Shown here piece after piece: positions 36,838-45,684 of a stretch of DNA of 64,000 nucleotides; position 1 is the stretch's first letter; each line of letters opens with the position of its first letter. This DNA is from Salisaeta longa DSM 21114 (lineage in GTDB: Bacteria > Bacteroidota > Rhodothermia > Rhodothermales > Salinibacteraceae): contig NZ_ATTH01000001.1 of NCBI RefSeq assembly GCF_000419585.1, forward strand, positions 518,005-582,004, in the 5' to 3' direction. The translations under genes and the position numbers were made by a program. The notes beneath the pieces were generated by a model. It worked only from the letters and a program-made list of their open reading frames with translations. It searched no databases and was not told the DNA's origin.

Positions 36838-38185
36838 GGTGAAACAGGCGCTCGGCGGCTTCAACTTTGTCGGGAAGAACGAAGACGATGGCCCGGTCGT
36901 GCGGCGCGATGCGGGTGTCGCCGGTTGCAATCTCGGCGTCTGCTTGGTCGTGCCCCACCGCGGCAATCATTACGCCGTTGGGAATGTCGAGGCCCTTGAG
37001 CGGCTGGCGGGTGACGGGCGCGTCCTCGGCGGCCACGATCTCCAAAATTTCGGCATCCAGGCCGTGCACCGTCGCCACGCTCAGCACGTGCTTGCCGCGC
37101 AGGTAGCGCCGGACTTCGCGCGATACCGCCAGCTTTTTGCTGATGGCGGCGTCGAGGCCGATCGCCTGGCTGATGGGGATGTACGCTCCTTTCGAAAGGA
37201 GGCCGACGGTTTTGTACACGCCCAGGTGCTTGGCAAGCAGGCTGGTGACGAGGTTTGATTCCTCGTCGTTCGTGACGGCCACAAAGGCATCCATTTCGCC
37301 CAATCCCTCGCGCACCAGCAGGTCGACGTCGGTCGCATCGCCGTGCAGCACCATCACATGCTCCAGGCGCTCGGCGAGGGCCGCGGCTCGCTCGCGGTCG
37401 GGCTCGATAAGCTTCACGCGCCGCTCGGGGCTGTGGCTGAGCCGCTCGGCAATGCTGGCACCGGTGCGCGTTCCGCCAAGGATCATCACGTCGCGCATCT
37501 GCACGTCGCCCTTACCCATGGCGCGGGCTACGTCGGCGGCGCAGTCGGGCTTTACGAGGACAAACACCTGGTCGTTGGCCTGCAACGTCTCATGGCCACG
37601 CGGCAAAATGGAGCGCGCGCCGCGCACAATGCCCTGCACGCGAAAGGCCAGGGACGGATGCTCTTTGACGAACGCCCGCAACGTTTTCCCCACCGCGGGC
37701 GACGACTTGTCGAGGCGGATGCCGACCAGGTGAAGCCGCCCGTCGCCAAACGTAAGCACATCCGTAGCGCCGGCGCGCTCCATCAGTTGTACCACCTCCA
37801 GCGCGGCGCTCTCTTCGGGGTGGATGATGAGGTCGATGCCAAAATCTTCGCCGCCTAACACGGCGTCGGTATCTTTGAGCTCGTCAGACCGGAGGCGGGC
37901 CACGGTGGTTTCAACGCCCATGCGGTCGGCCATCATGCAGGCAATGAGGTTGACCTCGTCGATGGCCGTTACCGCGATGAGCATGTCGGCCGCCTGGATG
38001 CCGGCCCGGTCGAGAACGCGGGTGGAGGTGCCGCTTCCTTCCACCGTAAGCACATCGAGCTGCTGCCGGACGCGATCTAAAATTTCTGGATTGATGTCGA
38101 TGACGGCGACATCGTGTTGCTCGGTGGCCAGCATCTGGGCGACATCGAAGCCTACTTCGCCGGCGCCAACGACTACAATTCGCAT
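36830..38185 (-). CDS. trkA: Trk system potassium uptake regulator TrkA
   Basis: A 451-residue cytoplasmic protein with two tandem RCK units. The first Rossmann fold opens with VVVGAGEVGFDVAQML at residue 3, and acidic DIN binds the nucleotide ribose; the second opens MILGGTRTGASIAERL near 230. Each is followed by an RCK-C domain (VGIRLDKSSPAVGKTL; GVMIAAVGHDQADAEI). It binds NAD(H)/ATP and gates TrkH. It is the first gene of a two-gene operon, and its 3' end overlaps trkH. Confidence 0.95.
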   Translation of the reverse strand: MRIVVVGAGEVGFDVAQMLATEQHDVAVIDINPEILDRVRQQLDVLTVEGSGTSTRVLDRAGIQAADMLIAVTAIDEVNLIACMMADRMGVETTVARLRSDELKDTDAVLGGEDFGIDLIIHPEESAALEVVQLMERAGATDVLTFGDGRLHLVGIRLDKSSPAVGKTLRAFVKEHPSLAFRVQGIVRGARSILPRGHETLQANDQVFVLVKPDCAADVARAMGKGDVQMRDVMILGGTRTGASIAERLSHSPERRVKLIEPDRERAAALAERLEHVMVLHGDATDVDLLVREGLGEMDAFVAVTNDEESNLVTSLLAKHLGVYKTVGLLSKGAYIPISQAIGLDAAISKKLAVSREVRRYLRGKHVLSVATVHGLDAEILEIVAAEDAPVTRQPLKGLDIPNGVMIAAVGHDQADAEIATGDTRIAPHDRAIVFVLPDKVEAAERLFHHA

Positions 38186-38291
38186 GGGAGGGGCCGCAGC
38201 ATTGGATCATGGAGAGGAAAAAAGTGCAGGCGTGCCAACTCGCAGCAGGGCGGGGTGATCCTGCCGGTAGGTGGCGCGGGCAGCGGGGCCG

Positions 38292-40568
38292 TCATTGGGC
38301 GATGGGGGCCTGCAGGGCGCCGCTCGGGATCTGCCAGGCGTCGGTTAGGGCGCGGGCCCAGGGGCGGATCTCGCCGCACAACGTGTTCACTTCGGTGCGA
38401 ATGGCTTTCGACTTGGGCGCTTCGAAGTAGCCCTTTTCCAAGAACCAGGCACGGTGCGCTTCCAACCGATGCAGGCCGTACAGGCAACGGATCGTGTTCA
38501 GCACGGAGCGGCTGGAAGCGTCTTCTACTGTAGCGATGCGATCGACGAAGCGCTCAAACACGACCCGCTCGGCGTGCGCGTGGGCAAGGGTAAGCAGATG
38601 ATCTTGAACCTCCACAAACGCATCGAACGGGGCCGCGCCGTTGTCCATCCGGTGCTTGAGGCGCTGGGCGGCCGATTGTACGAGCGCGCGTTCACGAAAG
38701 CGCAGGGCGTCGCCTTGCATATCGGCCTCGCGCAGGTGTTCGGTGTCGGTGGCACGCTTCACGATGGGGTTCATCTCGGTGACGCGGGTGGTGACCTCGC
38801 CGGCCACAAAGCGCATCATGCCAAGCACGTTGAGGTCACGAAACTCGCGCTGGAAGTCCGAGAGCAAGCCCTTGGCCACCTGCAGCATCAGCACGGTGTT
38901 GTCGCCCTCGAAGGTCGTAAAGACGTCGGTATCGGCTTTGAGCTGGGCAATCTGATTTTCGGCGAGGTAGCCCTGCCCGCCGCAGGCCTCGCGGGCCGTT
39001 TGGAGCGTGTGGGTGGTGTGCCAAGTAGCATAGGCCTTCAGGGCATTCGCCGTGGCCTCAATATCGGAGAGGTTCGCCCCCGCGGCGCGCGCGGCAAATC
39101 GTTCGGTCAGGTCCTCCAGGGCCATGTGCAGGGCATACGAAGTGGCGAGCGGCGGCAACAGGCGGCGCTGGTGCGTGCGGTAATCCAGGATGCGCACCTC
39201 GGAGCGATCTTTAGGGCCAAACTGTCGTCGCGTGTTGCCGTAGCGAATGGCGATGGTAAGGCCCTTCTTGGCCGCGTTGAGCCCGGCGCGCGCCACGCTG
39301 ATGCGTCCGCCCACCAGGGTGCTGAGCATTGTAAAAAACCGGCGGCCCGCGCTGGGGATGGGGCTTTCGTAACTGCCGTCGGGGTGCACGGTGGCGTAGC
39401 GGTCCAGCAGGTTGGCGCGCGGGATGCGCACCTGATCGAACCACAGCCGTCCGTTGTCGACGCCGTTGAGGCCCATCTTTTCGCCGCAGTCTTCGATGCG
39501 CACGCCGGGGGCGGGGGCGCCGTCGGCCGTGCGGATGGGTACGAGGAAGGCGTGCACGCCGTACGTGGTGCCTTCGGTTTCGAGCTGGGCGAACACCGTG
39601 GCCAGCTGCCCGTGGGCCGCGGCATTCCCGATCCAATCCTTGCGCGCGCTGTCGTGGGGCGTGTGCAGGATAAACGTTTCATCGGAAGGGTCGTAGCGCG
39701 CGGTGGTTTGCAGGTCGCGCACATTCGACCCGTGGCCGGTTTCGCTCATCGCAAAGCACCCCGGAAGGTCGAGCGTCCCGGCGCGTTCTAAGTACGTCTC
39801 GTGGTGCCGTTGGGTGCCCAACTGTTGCAGGCTGCCGCCAAAGAGCCCAAACTGCACGCCGTACTTCACCACCACGCTGAGGTCGCCATACGCCAGCATG
39901 GCAAAGGTGGTGATGAACGCCCCAATGTCGCCGCGGCCGCCGTACGCCTTGGGATAGGAGAGGGCGCCGAGGCCCTGTGCGGCCAGCCGCTTGCAAACGT
40001 CCAGTACGGCCTCGCGGTAGGCCGGCGTGGGCAGCGACGGGTCGGGGTGCAATGCCGGGTCGTTGAGGAGTGTGCGCAGGCGGTCTTTGATCTCGGCCCG
40101 GTCGCCATCCAGCACCGCCTGCAGCTGCTCCACAGCAAACGGAAGATCGGGCGCGTCGGGCGGGGGCGTGTCGGCCGATCGGTGTCCCAGCAGATCCCCC
40201 AGCACCTCGCGGCTGTCCACGCCCAGTGCGGCTTCGATGTCGGCCAGCGCCCGCGCGGTGGCGTCCGGTAAATCGCCATTGGTAGCAAGCGCCTGCGCCA
40301 GCTCGGTAAGGGAGCGCGCCGTCGCCTGGGGAATATCGTCCGCAGCCGTCTGCAGCGCGCGCACCCATCGAAAGTATTGCGTCGCCGAGGGGGGATCGGA
40401 CGGGTCGGTCCATGCCTTGAGTCGTTTGCAGAGGTCCGGTGCGGCATCATCGAGCGCGGCGCAGCGGTCGTGTATCAGGCGCTGCTCGGCGGGCGTCAGG
40501 ATGCCGTCGGCCCAGGCCAGGTACAGCAGCGGAAGCAGCGGGCGGGGGACATTGGAAGCGGAGGACAT
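38292..40568 (-). CDS. acyl-CoA oxidase/dehydrogenase-like protein with TerB-like N-terminal domain
   Basis: A 758-residue flavoprotein. Residues ~10-145 are all-helical and resemble TerB/DjlA-type domains (LLYLAWADGILTPAEQRLI, a second LAQAL...LPDATARALADIEAALGVD half). From ~185 it is an acyl-CoA dehydrogenase/oxidase: SYPKAYGGRGD, CFAMSETGHGSNV FAD-binding segment, GRISVARAGLNAAKKGL, REACGGQGYL, TTFEGDNTVLMLQVAKGLL, then the ~150-residue C-terminal helical domain typical of peroxisomal-type ACOX. It should oxidise acyl-CoA to enoyl-CoA, the first step before the thiolase/FadJ pair at 58-62 kb. The start at 40568 is the first that excludes an odd hydrophobic lead. Confidence 0.85.
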   Translation of the reverse strand: MSSASNVPRPLLPLLYLAWADGILTPAEQRLIHDRCAALDDAAPDLCKRLKAWTDPSDPPSATQYFRWVRALQTAADDIPQATARSLTELAQALATNGDLPDATARALADIEAALGVDSREVLGDLLGHRSADTPPPDAPDLPFAVEQLQAVLDGDRAEIKDRLRTLLNDPALHPDPSLPTPAYREAVLDVCKRLAAQGLGALSYPKAYGGRGDIGAFITTFAMLAYGDLSVVVKYGVQFGLFGGSLQQLGTQRHHETYLERAGTLDLPGCFAMSETGHGSNVRDLQTTARYDPSDETFILHTPHDSARKDWIGNAAAHGQLATVFAQLETEGTTYGVHAFLVPIRTADGAPAPGVRIEDCGEKMGLNGVDNGRLWFDQVRIPRANLLDRYATVHPDGSYESPIPSAGRRFFTMLSTLVGGRISVARAGLNAAKKGLTIAIRYGNTRRQFGPKDRSEVRILDYRTHQRRLLPPLATSYALHMALEDLTERFAARAAGANLSDIEATANALKAYATWHTTHTLQTAREACGGQGYLAENQIAQLKADTDVFTTFEGDNTVLMLQVAKGLLSDFQREFRDLNVLGMMRFVAGEVTTRVTEMNPIVKRATDTEHLREADMQGDALRFRERALVQSAAQRLKHRMDNGAAPFDAFVEVQDHLLTLAHAHAERVVFERFVDRIATVEDASSRSVLNTIRCLYGLHRLEAHRAWFLEKGYFEAPKSKAIRTEVNTLCGEIRPWARALTDAWQIPSGALQAPIAQ

Positions 40569-40689
40569 ACGGCCGGGCGATTTGTGTGTAAAACATGCCC
40601 ACCCAATGTACAAACCACATGCGGCAAAGGCCACCGCCTGCACGCTGCGTCAGGGCAATCGCATCAATTTTAGGTTCGTGTTGATGCCG

Positions 40690-40772
40690 ATCAGAAGTGA
40701 TTTGCAAAATGACGATGATGTGGCCCGGAAGTATGAGCTGGCTTTAAAGCACTCGGCGCGGTCTCACGATTC
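40690..40772 (+). repeat. ~80-bp diverged direct repeat, copy A
   Basis: The sequence TCAGAAGTGATTTGCAAAAT and what follows, down to CTCACGATT, is repeated with roughly three-quarters identity at 41287-41367 (GGAAGTGATATGCAAAATGA to GCACGATT). The two copies bracket ~500 bases of further intergenic repeats. No coding function seen. Confidence 0.6.
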
Positions 40773-40840
40773 CTCATGCCGTTGTTCTGTCAGTGCGTCT
40801 CTCTCCGATTGCAATATCCGGCAAGTTTTTGCTCGCTTGT

Positions 40841-41172
40841 GGAGATTGCCCCTCCGGGATGACCTAAAGGCCTCACCACAGGCATGACCTTCGGCCTCGC
40901 CTCCGGGATGACTTAAGGGCCCACGCGCGGCCTTCGGCTCCTCGCCATGACAACAGTGGTTGATGATAGAAATGCAATGTTGGTGGTTCAGATGGCTGTT
41001 TGGACAGGTTTCACCAACTGCACGTGCAAAGCACAAAAAAGGAGTACACTCCTTGTCATCGCGAGGAATGAACGCATGTGAATGACGTGGGGGCCGGAGG
41101 TCATGCCCCTGGTGAGATCTCCATGTACAGGCAGGAGCGTCCCATTGCGGAGATTGCCCTTTCAGCATGACC
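40841..41172 (-). repeat. inverted and diverged copies of the 23-kb composite repeat
   Basis: Two units lie here. The first (40841-40952) runs GGAGATTGCC...CACCACAGGCATGACCTTCGGC...CTCGCCATGACA. The second (about 40960-41172) is in inverted orientation relative to 23192-23590: read on the minus strand it gives GGCAATCTCCGCA, TACATGGAGATC, GGCATGACCTCCGGCCC, CTCGCGATGACA and then CCAAACAGCCATCTGAACC, the same order as the 23-kb modules. The end TGTCATCGCGAG is at 41054-41065. No gene is present between 40569 and 41637. Confidence 0.7.
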
Positions 41173-41286
41173 TTGCTCCTCCTTCTTGGATGGCCTAGCT
41201 AGAGGCTTCGGCACGGGCATGCCCAAACTCTCTCCCAAGATGTCCAGGGCCGTTGCATACATTGTGCTTGTTCGCGCTTACGCTGT

Positions 41287-41367
41287 TCGGAAGTGATATG
41301 CAAAATGACACCGACGTGCCGCGGAAGCGCGAGCCAGTTTTGAAGTGCCCAAGACGGATGCACGATT
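41287..41367 (+). repeat. ~80-bp diverged direct repeat, copy B
   Basis: Partner of the copy at 40690-40772. It lies within the region upstream of the DUF4382 lipoprotein gene, whose promoter may lie farther downstream near TTTTTGTGTTTACAG (about 41475). Confidence 0.6.
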
Positions 41368-41637
41368 ACGCGTGCGATGGGCCTGCAGGCCGCGTGGATG
41401 CAAGCCGCCGTCTGCCTCCTCCCTACAGGTGGCAAGATCTTCCCGATCTGTAGAAACTACCGGCGCCGGCATCATTTTTGTGTTTACAGATTGTGTCTGT
41501 ACAGCGGGCAACACCCGCGCATTGGTTCGCGGTACGGGGGGCTTGGGGAGCGGAAGCATCCTGAACGACCGTGGGGCCGCCGCATGCGTGGTGCAGGGCC
41601 TGCCGCCTCGACATCTACTCAACCGTACATCGAACGT

Positions 41638-42651
41638 ATGACGCACCATCTCATCAAGCGCGCCCTCGGCGTACTATCTGTAGCCCTTCTTGTGCTTGTG
41701 GGCTGCGACACAACCGCCTCTTCGGTGCCGTATCCTGAAGCCAATGGTCGGCTGCAGGTCCATCTCACGGATGCCCCGGCCGAGCTGGCCAAGGCGGTGG
41801 TGACCATCGAGCGGGTGACGCTAGTGCCCTCCGGCGCGGCCCGCGAGCCGGTGGTGCTCAGCGATGCGGCCCAGACCGTTGATTTGCTGACGCTGCAGGA
41901 TGGCCGGACGCTGCAACTGGCCGATGCCCCGGTGCCGCCGGGCACTTACGAACAGCTCCGATTGATTGTGGGCACCGAGGGGTACGTCGAAAAGGCGAAC
42001 GGCGCACGTGTGGATCTGAAAGTGCCCAGCGGGCCGCAAACCGGCATCAAGATCCTGCTGCCCTCGTTTACGGTCGACGCCGGAAGCGACGTGGGAAGCG
42101 TAACGCTCGACTTCAATGTCGAGCAGTCGTTCATCGAAACGCCGGGGCGCTTTCTGCTGAAGCCCACCGTGCGGGTGCAATCGTTTACGTTTAATGCCGA
42201 GCCCGTGACGACGGTGCAGCTCGATGGCATCTCGCACGGACTGGACACCGAAGCCCGCATCGTTGAAGTGGGCGGCGTGCCGGTGCACTACAACGAATCT
42301 ACGGTGTTTGTCCTGGAAAACGGCCTCGACAGCTACTACGACGGCATCGACCTGGGCATCGACGCGGTGTTGCGTGACGACGGGACGCTGGTGGCGCGCA
42401 AGGTGGAAAACATCGAGCCCTACGATCGCGGGGCGGTGTACGTCTTTGAGGCCCCCATTGCCTCCGTAGATACTTCGGCCGAGCGCGTGACGTTCGATCT
42501 GCTGGGTGTCCCCCTGATGGTGGTCGAGGAAACGGAGTTTGAAGCCGGCTACGCGGTGGACGACCTCGCGCCCGGCGTACGGGTGAACGTTGGCTGGGGC
42601 GAGCTTCGCAACGACAACCTGGCACGCTACGTTCAGTTTGAAGAAGAATGA
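41638..42651 (+). CDS. DUF4382 domain lipoprotein
   Basis: The 337-residue protein starts at 41638 with a lipoprotein signal peptide (MTHHLIKRALGVLSVALLVL, lipobox VGC at Cys ~23); the frame upstream is not signal-like. The DUF4382 core follows directly: GRLQVHLTDAPAELAKAVVTIERVTLVP, QTVDLLTLQDG, PVPPGTYEQLRLIV, FNVEQSFIETPGRFLLKPTVRV. The C-terminal ~150 residues are a second beta-rich domain (DTEARIVEVGGVPVHYNEST, DVDDLAPGVRVNVGW-type strands) like DUF5666 modules. Probably an outer membrane or periplasmic protein of unknown role. Its last 19 bases overlap the convergent ydcF-like gene. Confidence 0.85.
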   Translation: MTHHLIKRALGVLSVALLVLVGCDTTASSVPYPEANGRLQVHLTDAPAELAKAVVTIERVTLVPSGAAREPVVLSDAAQTVDLLTLQDGRTLQLADAPVPPGTYEQLRLIVGTEGYVEKANGARVDLKVPSGPQTGIKILLPSFTVDAGSDVGSVTLDFNVEQSFIETPGRFLLKPTVRVQSFTFNAEPVTTVQLDGISHGLDTEARIVEVGGVPVHYNESTVFVLENGLDSYYDGIDLGIDAVLRDDGTLVARKVENIEPYDRGAVYVFEAPIASVDTSAERVTFDLLGVPLMVVEETEFEAGYAVDDLAPGVRVNVGWGELRNDNLARYVQFEEE

Positions 42652-43427
42652 GGCGGTGCGGCAATCCATCCGCGCCAGCGGTATACGGCGTAGCCCGCGT
42701 ACTCCTTGAGGGCGGCGGTGGTACCGGCGAGCGCGGCCGCATCGGGCAGAAATGCGAGCACCGTATCGGACCGCTCCACTGCTTCGTAGTCTGTTGGGGC
42801 AGGGTGTACCACCAGGCCCGTTGACCGGAAGGTGGCAAGCGCGCGCCGCATATGGAGCGCCGACGTAACGAGCAAGAGTGTGTCGCGCCCGGTGCGGCGG
42901 GCAAGCTGGGCGGTGTGTTGCGCATTCTCGTACGTCGAGCGGCTCTCCGCCTCAAGGATCACATCGCGCGGCGGCACCCCAAGCTGTTGCAATACGATCT
43001 CCATGGCCGGTGCCTCCGACTGCTGATGCCAGGGCACCGCACCGCCGCTCGCGATGATACAGGGCGCGTGGCCCGCCTTGTAGAGGCGCGCGGCATGCAG
43101 CACCCGGTCGGCTGCGCTGTTGAGGTCGGGATAGAGCCGCGGCGGGTGGGCTGCCGCAATGCCACCGCCCAGCACCACAATCGCATCGGCCGAGGGGGTA
43201 GCGGCGATCGGTTGGGGTGGATGCTGCTGTTCGAGCGAACGACGCAGCGCCGTGGAAACGACGGGCAGAGCGGTTACATACAGCAGGAGGCCGCCCGCGA
43301 ACACCACTCCAAGCCCCCACCGCGGCGCGCGCAGCGCCCACAGCCCGCCGCCCAGCACCGCCAGGAGGCTCCAGGTGAGCGGGTACAGCAGCAGCGTCAG
43401 AACCTTGGAGAGGTAGAGGCTACCCAT
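42633..43427 (-). CDS. YdcF/SanA family (DUF218) membrane protein
   Basis: A 264-residue protein starting at 43427 (MGSLYLSKVLTLLLYPL), eight bases inside the end of the patatin gene. Two N-terminal membrane helices (LTLLLYPLTWSLLAVLGG; WGLGVVFAGGLLLYVTALPVV) precede the DUF218 Rossmann-like domain: ADAIVVLGGG, ADRVLHAARLYKAG, CIIASGG, EAESRSTYENAQHTA, LLVTSALHMRRALATFRSTGL. Family members act in envelope biogenesis, though the reaction is unclear. Co-transcribed with patatin. Its end overlaps the DUF4382 gene tail to tail by 19 bp. Confidence 0.88.
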   Translation of the reverse strand: MGSLYLSKVLTLLLYPLTWSLLAVLGGGLWALRAPRWGLGVVFAGGLLLYVTALPVVSTALRRSLEQQHPPQPIAATPSADAIVVLGGGIAAAHPPRLYPDLNSAADRVLHAARLYKAGHAPCIIASGGAVPWHQQSEAPAMEIVLQQLGVPPRDVILEAESRSTYENAQHTAQLARRTGRDTLLLVTSALHMRRALATFRSTGLVVHPAPTDYEAVERSDTVLAFLPDAAALAGTTAALKEYAGYAVYRWRGWIAAPPHSSSN

Positions 43428-44349
43428 GCGCCCGGGCGGAAGACAACGGGGCAGGAGCGGACGGTGAGACGGAGGCGCGCAGCAGGTGGCGCAGCTCCTC
43501 GCGTTGCTGCCGCACAGCAAACGCGCCGGCCGCGATGCACTCGCGCCGCATGCTAAAGTCGAGCGTGTCGATGGTGCGCGAGAAGCGCGCCCGCAGCACG
43601 CAATCGGCCTGCTCAAACCGAATCTCCGACAGCCGCATCTGGCAGATCTCAACCGCGCGCAACGCCGCTTGAAAGCCGTTGCACACCGACGTGGGCGCGA
43701 GGGTCTGCGTCGGGTCCACCGCAATGACCACCGAGGGATCAAACGTGCGGGCGAGGTCTACCGGCGCCGAGTCGGTAAAGATGCCGTCCACCAGCTGGCG
43801 ATCGTTGAGAGCATACGGCGGAAGCACGCCGGGGATGGCCACGCTGGCGTAGACGCGTTCGGCGGCATTGCCCTCACGAAAGACGACCCGCTGCCCCGAC
43901 CGCAGATCGGACGCACAGATGGCGAGTGGGAGGCGGCTGTCTGAGAGGTCGCGGTCGTTGGTGACGTCCTGCAGCACGCGCATGCCGGCCGCCTGGCACG
44001 GCTCGCCGACGCCCCATCCGGTGCCCATCGTCACCAGCGACCGGACCACGTGCCACATGGCCTCGATGCGCGGGCGCCACCCCCGGCGAAAGTCGTGGCT
44101 CGTGGGAAATGGATCGGGGAAGGCTGTAGTGTCCATGCGCAAGAGCGCCTCGTACCAGTCATCGCGCAGGGCATAGGTTGCCCCCACAAGGGCTCCCATC
44201 GACACGCCTACGATGGCGTGGGGTCGCCAGCCCTCTTGGGCCAGCGCGCGAAGCACACCCACGTGCGCATAGCCGCGGGCGCCGCCGCCGGCCAACACCA
44301 GCGTAAAGGGGCGATGCGGGTGCTGCGATGCAGTGTGTGCGTCTGGCAT
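43420..44349 (-). CDS. patatin-like phospholipase
   Basis: A 309-residue cytoplasmic-type patatin. The oxyanion loop GGGARG is near residue 22, the nucleophile elbow GVSMG near 48 and the DG of the Ser-Asp dyad in LVDGIFTDSAPVDL near 185. No signal peptide or barrel domain is present, unlike RssA/PlpD secreted forms, so it probably hydrolyses phospholipid or acylglycerol inside the cell, like E. coli RssA. Its end overlaps the start of the YdcF gene by eight bases. Confidence 0.9.
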   Translation of the reverse strand: MPDAHTASQHPHRPFTLVLAGGGARGYAHVGVLRALAQEGWRPHAIVGVSMGALVGATYALRDDWYEALLRMDTTAFPDPFPTSHDFRRGWRPRIEAMWHVVRSLVTMGTGWGVGEPCQAAGMRVLQDVTNDRDLSDSRLPLAICASDLRSGQRVVFREGNAAERVYASVAIPGVLPPYALNDRQLVDGIFTDSAPVDLARTFDPSVVIAVDPTQTLAPTSVCNGFQAALRAVEICQMRLSEIRFEQADCVLRARFSRTIDTLDFSMRRECIAAGAFAVRQQREELRHLLRASVSPSAPAPLSSARAHG

Positions 44350-44676
44350 ACAACCGTAGATGTTGTGACGGGCGTAACGTATGCAGCATACGAGATGGCA
44401 CGCCCTACATCAACCCAATCGATCGCAGAGAGGGGTTCCCCCGCATTCTACGCTGCAGCGGGGCACACGGGGCATCACTGCCCGTCTCCTTATCGGAGGG
44501 CCGCGCTAAAGGAGCCCCCTGCGTGCCGGTCTCCCACCGCACCCATACGGAGCGGTTGCCGGCATTGCCTAAATCCAATGTGTCAAAGTGCTGAAACCGA
44601 TGGAAGATGGTTGGCTTGCCAACGCCCTGCGGGGGCTACAGCGTCTTGTGTGCCACACATCCGCTCGGCATGTCGG
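44350..44676. other. intergenic region, nothing recognised
   Basis: About 327 bases between the start of patatin and the end of the small membrane protein gene. Short frames on both strands show no family motifs. No hairpin with a T-run or strong promoter was identified. Confidence 0.35.
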
Positions 44677-45045
44677 CTACGGCTTACGTGTAGCGGCCGA
44701 CGTGTGGCGCACAGACGGCCAAAGCAACATTGCGGCCACCCCACCGGCTCCCTCGCTCAGCAGCATGAGGACGAGGGATCCGTGTAAATCACCGAGTGCA
44801 ATTCCAAGGAGCCCCATCAGCACCCCTACGACCAGCGCCGCGGTTAATTCGGTGCGTTGAAGACCGTCAAGAAGAAGGGCGACGCCTCGCCCGAGAAGCA
44901 AAACCAACGCACCCACAGAGGCAGCCGCCCCAACGAGCAGCCATGCTTGGTCGGCCAGTGTGCCAAGGGTCAGAAATAGCAGTGTGCCGGCAAGGCTACC
45001 GAACAGAAGGTTGCGGTATCTCTTGGCTTGATTGTCACGTAACAT
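44677..45045 (-). CDS. small four-helix membrane protein, unknown
   Basis: A 122-residue hydrophobic protein with about four membrane helices and short charged loops (MLRDNQAKRYRN start; LLDGLQRTELTA between helices; SVRHTSAATRKP tail). I do not recognise the family. The size and helix pattern recall AtpI- or DUF-type small membrane proteins but no signature motif is present. It lies 34 bases downstream of the secreted CGPC protein gene and may share its transcript. Confidence 0.55.
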   Translation of the reverse strand: MLRDNQAKRYRNLLFGSLAGTLLFLTLGTLADQAWLLVGAAASVGALVLLLGRGVALLLDGLQRTELTAALVVGVLMGLLGIALGDLHGSLVLMLLSEGAGGVAAMLLWPSVRHTSAATRKP

Positions 45046-45079
45046 ATTAAATAATTATATTAATAATAAATCCAATGTA

Positions 45080-45622
45080 TTATTTAACTTTTTTTGGGAG
45101 AGGCGCACCATTTCCAATCCATTTCGAAATATCGTCCGAGCCGTGATGACGCGCCAGTACCTGATACTCGGACAACTCAATCCATCCAGATTGAGGATTA
45201 ACCGTGCGTTTCAAGAGTACGACTTGAGGGATTCCAGTATGGGCTGAAGAATCGGACCATAAAAACCGAGAAACGGCGAGATTTATCCAGTTCTTCCCCA
45301 CGATCACCTCGTCCCACCGGCCATTTTCCTGAAGAAATTTGTACCCAGTGGACACCTTCCAGTCCATGGCTACTCCCATCGCTGAAAAATACCAGCCACG
45401 TTCCTTCGCGCGCTGGTCGAGGATAATTTTCATCCTCTTTATAGCCTGCTTCACCTTGGGGGCATGACAAGGGCCACAGCTTTCAGCCCCCATATATACA
45501 GCAACGAGTTCCGTGCCAGCCTTGAGCTCATACTCGGGCACATAAGTACTATCCTGTGCTGTGACAGACGAGATATCGGAGATAAGAATCAGTACAAGCA
45601 GAAAAAAGATCGAACGGAGCAT
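45080..45622 (-). CDS. secreted thioredoxin-like protein with CGPC motif
   Basis: The 180-residue protein starts at ATG 45622 with a signal peptide (MLRSIFFLLVLILI, cleavage near VTA-Q); a TTG six codons upstream is also open. After processing, TELVAVYMGAESCGPCHAPKVKQ presents a thioredoxin-like strand and an ESCGPCH motif with one residue less of the usual spacing (W missing). The remainder (GWYFSAMGVAMDW, GRWDEVIVGKNW, GIPQVVLLKR) fits a thioredoxin fold with a cis-Pro in TGIPQVV. It probably acts in periplasmic redox. The DNA is clearly A+T-richer than its surroundings, suggesting transfer. Confidence 0.65.
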   Translation of the reverse strand: MLRSIFFLLVLILISDISSVTAQDSTYVPEYELKAGTELVAVYMGAESCGPCHAPKVKQAIKRMKIILDQRAKERGWYFSAMGVAMDWKVSTGYKFLQENGRWDEVIVGKNWINLAVSRFLWSDSSAHTGIPQVVLLKRTVNPQSGWIELSEYQVLARHHGSDDISKWIGNGAPLPKKVK

Positions 45623-45684
45623 AAGCGTCTTGATTTTCAATTCGAATTGTCAACGATAACATCTGCTGCATAACGAGATTGAGC

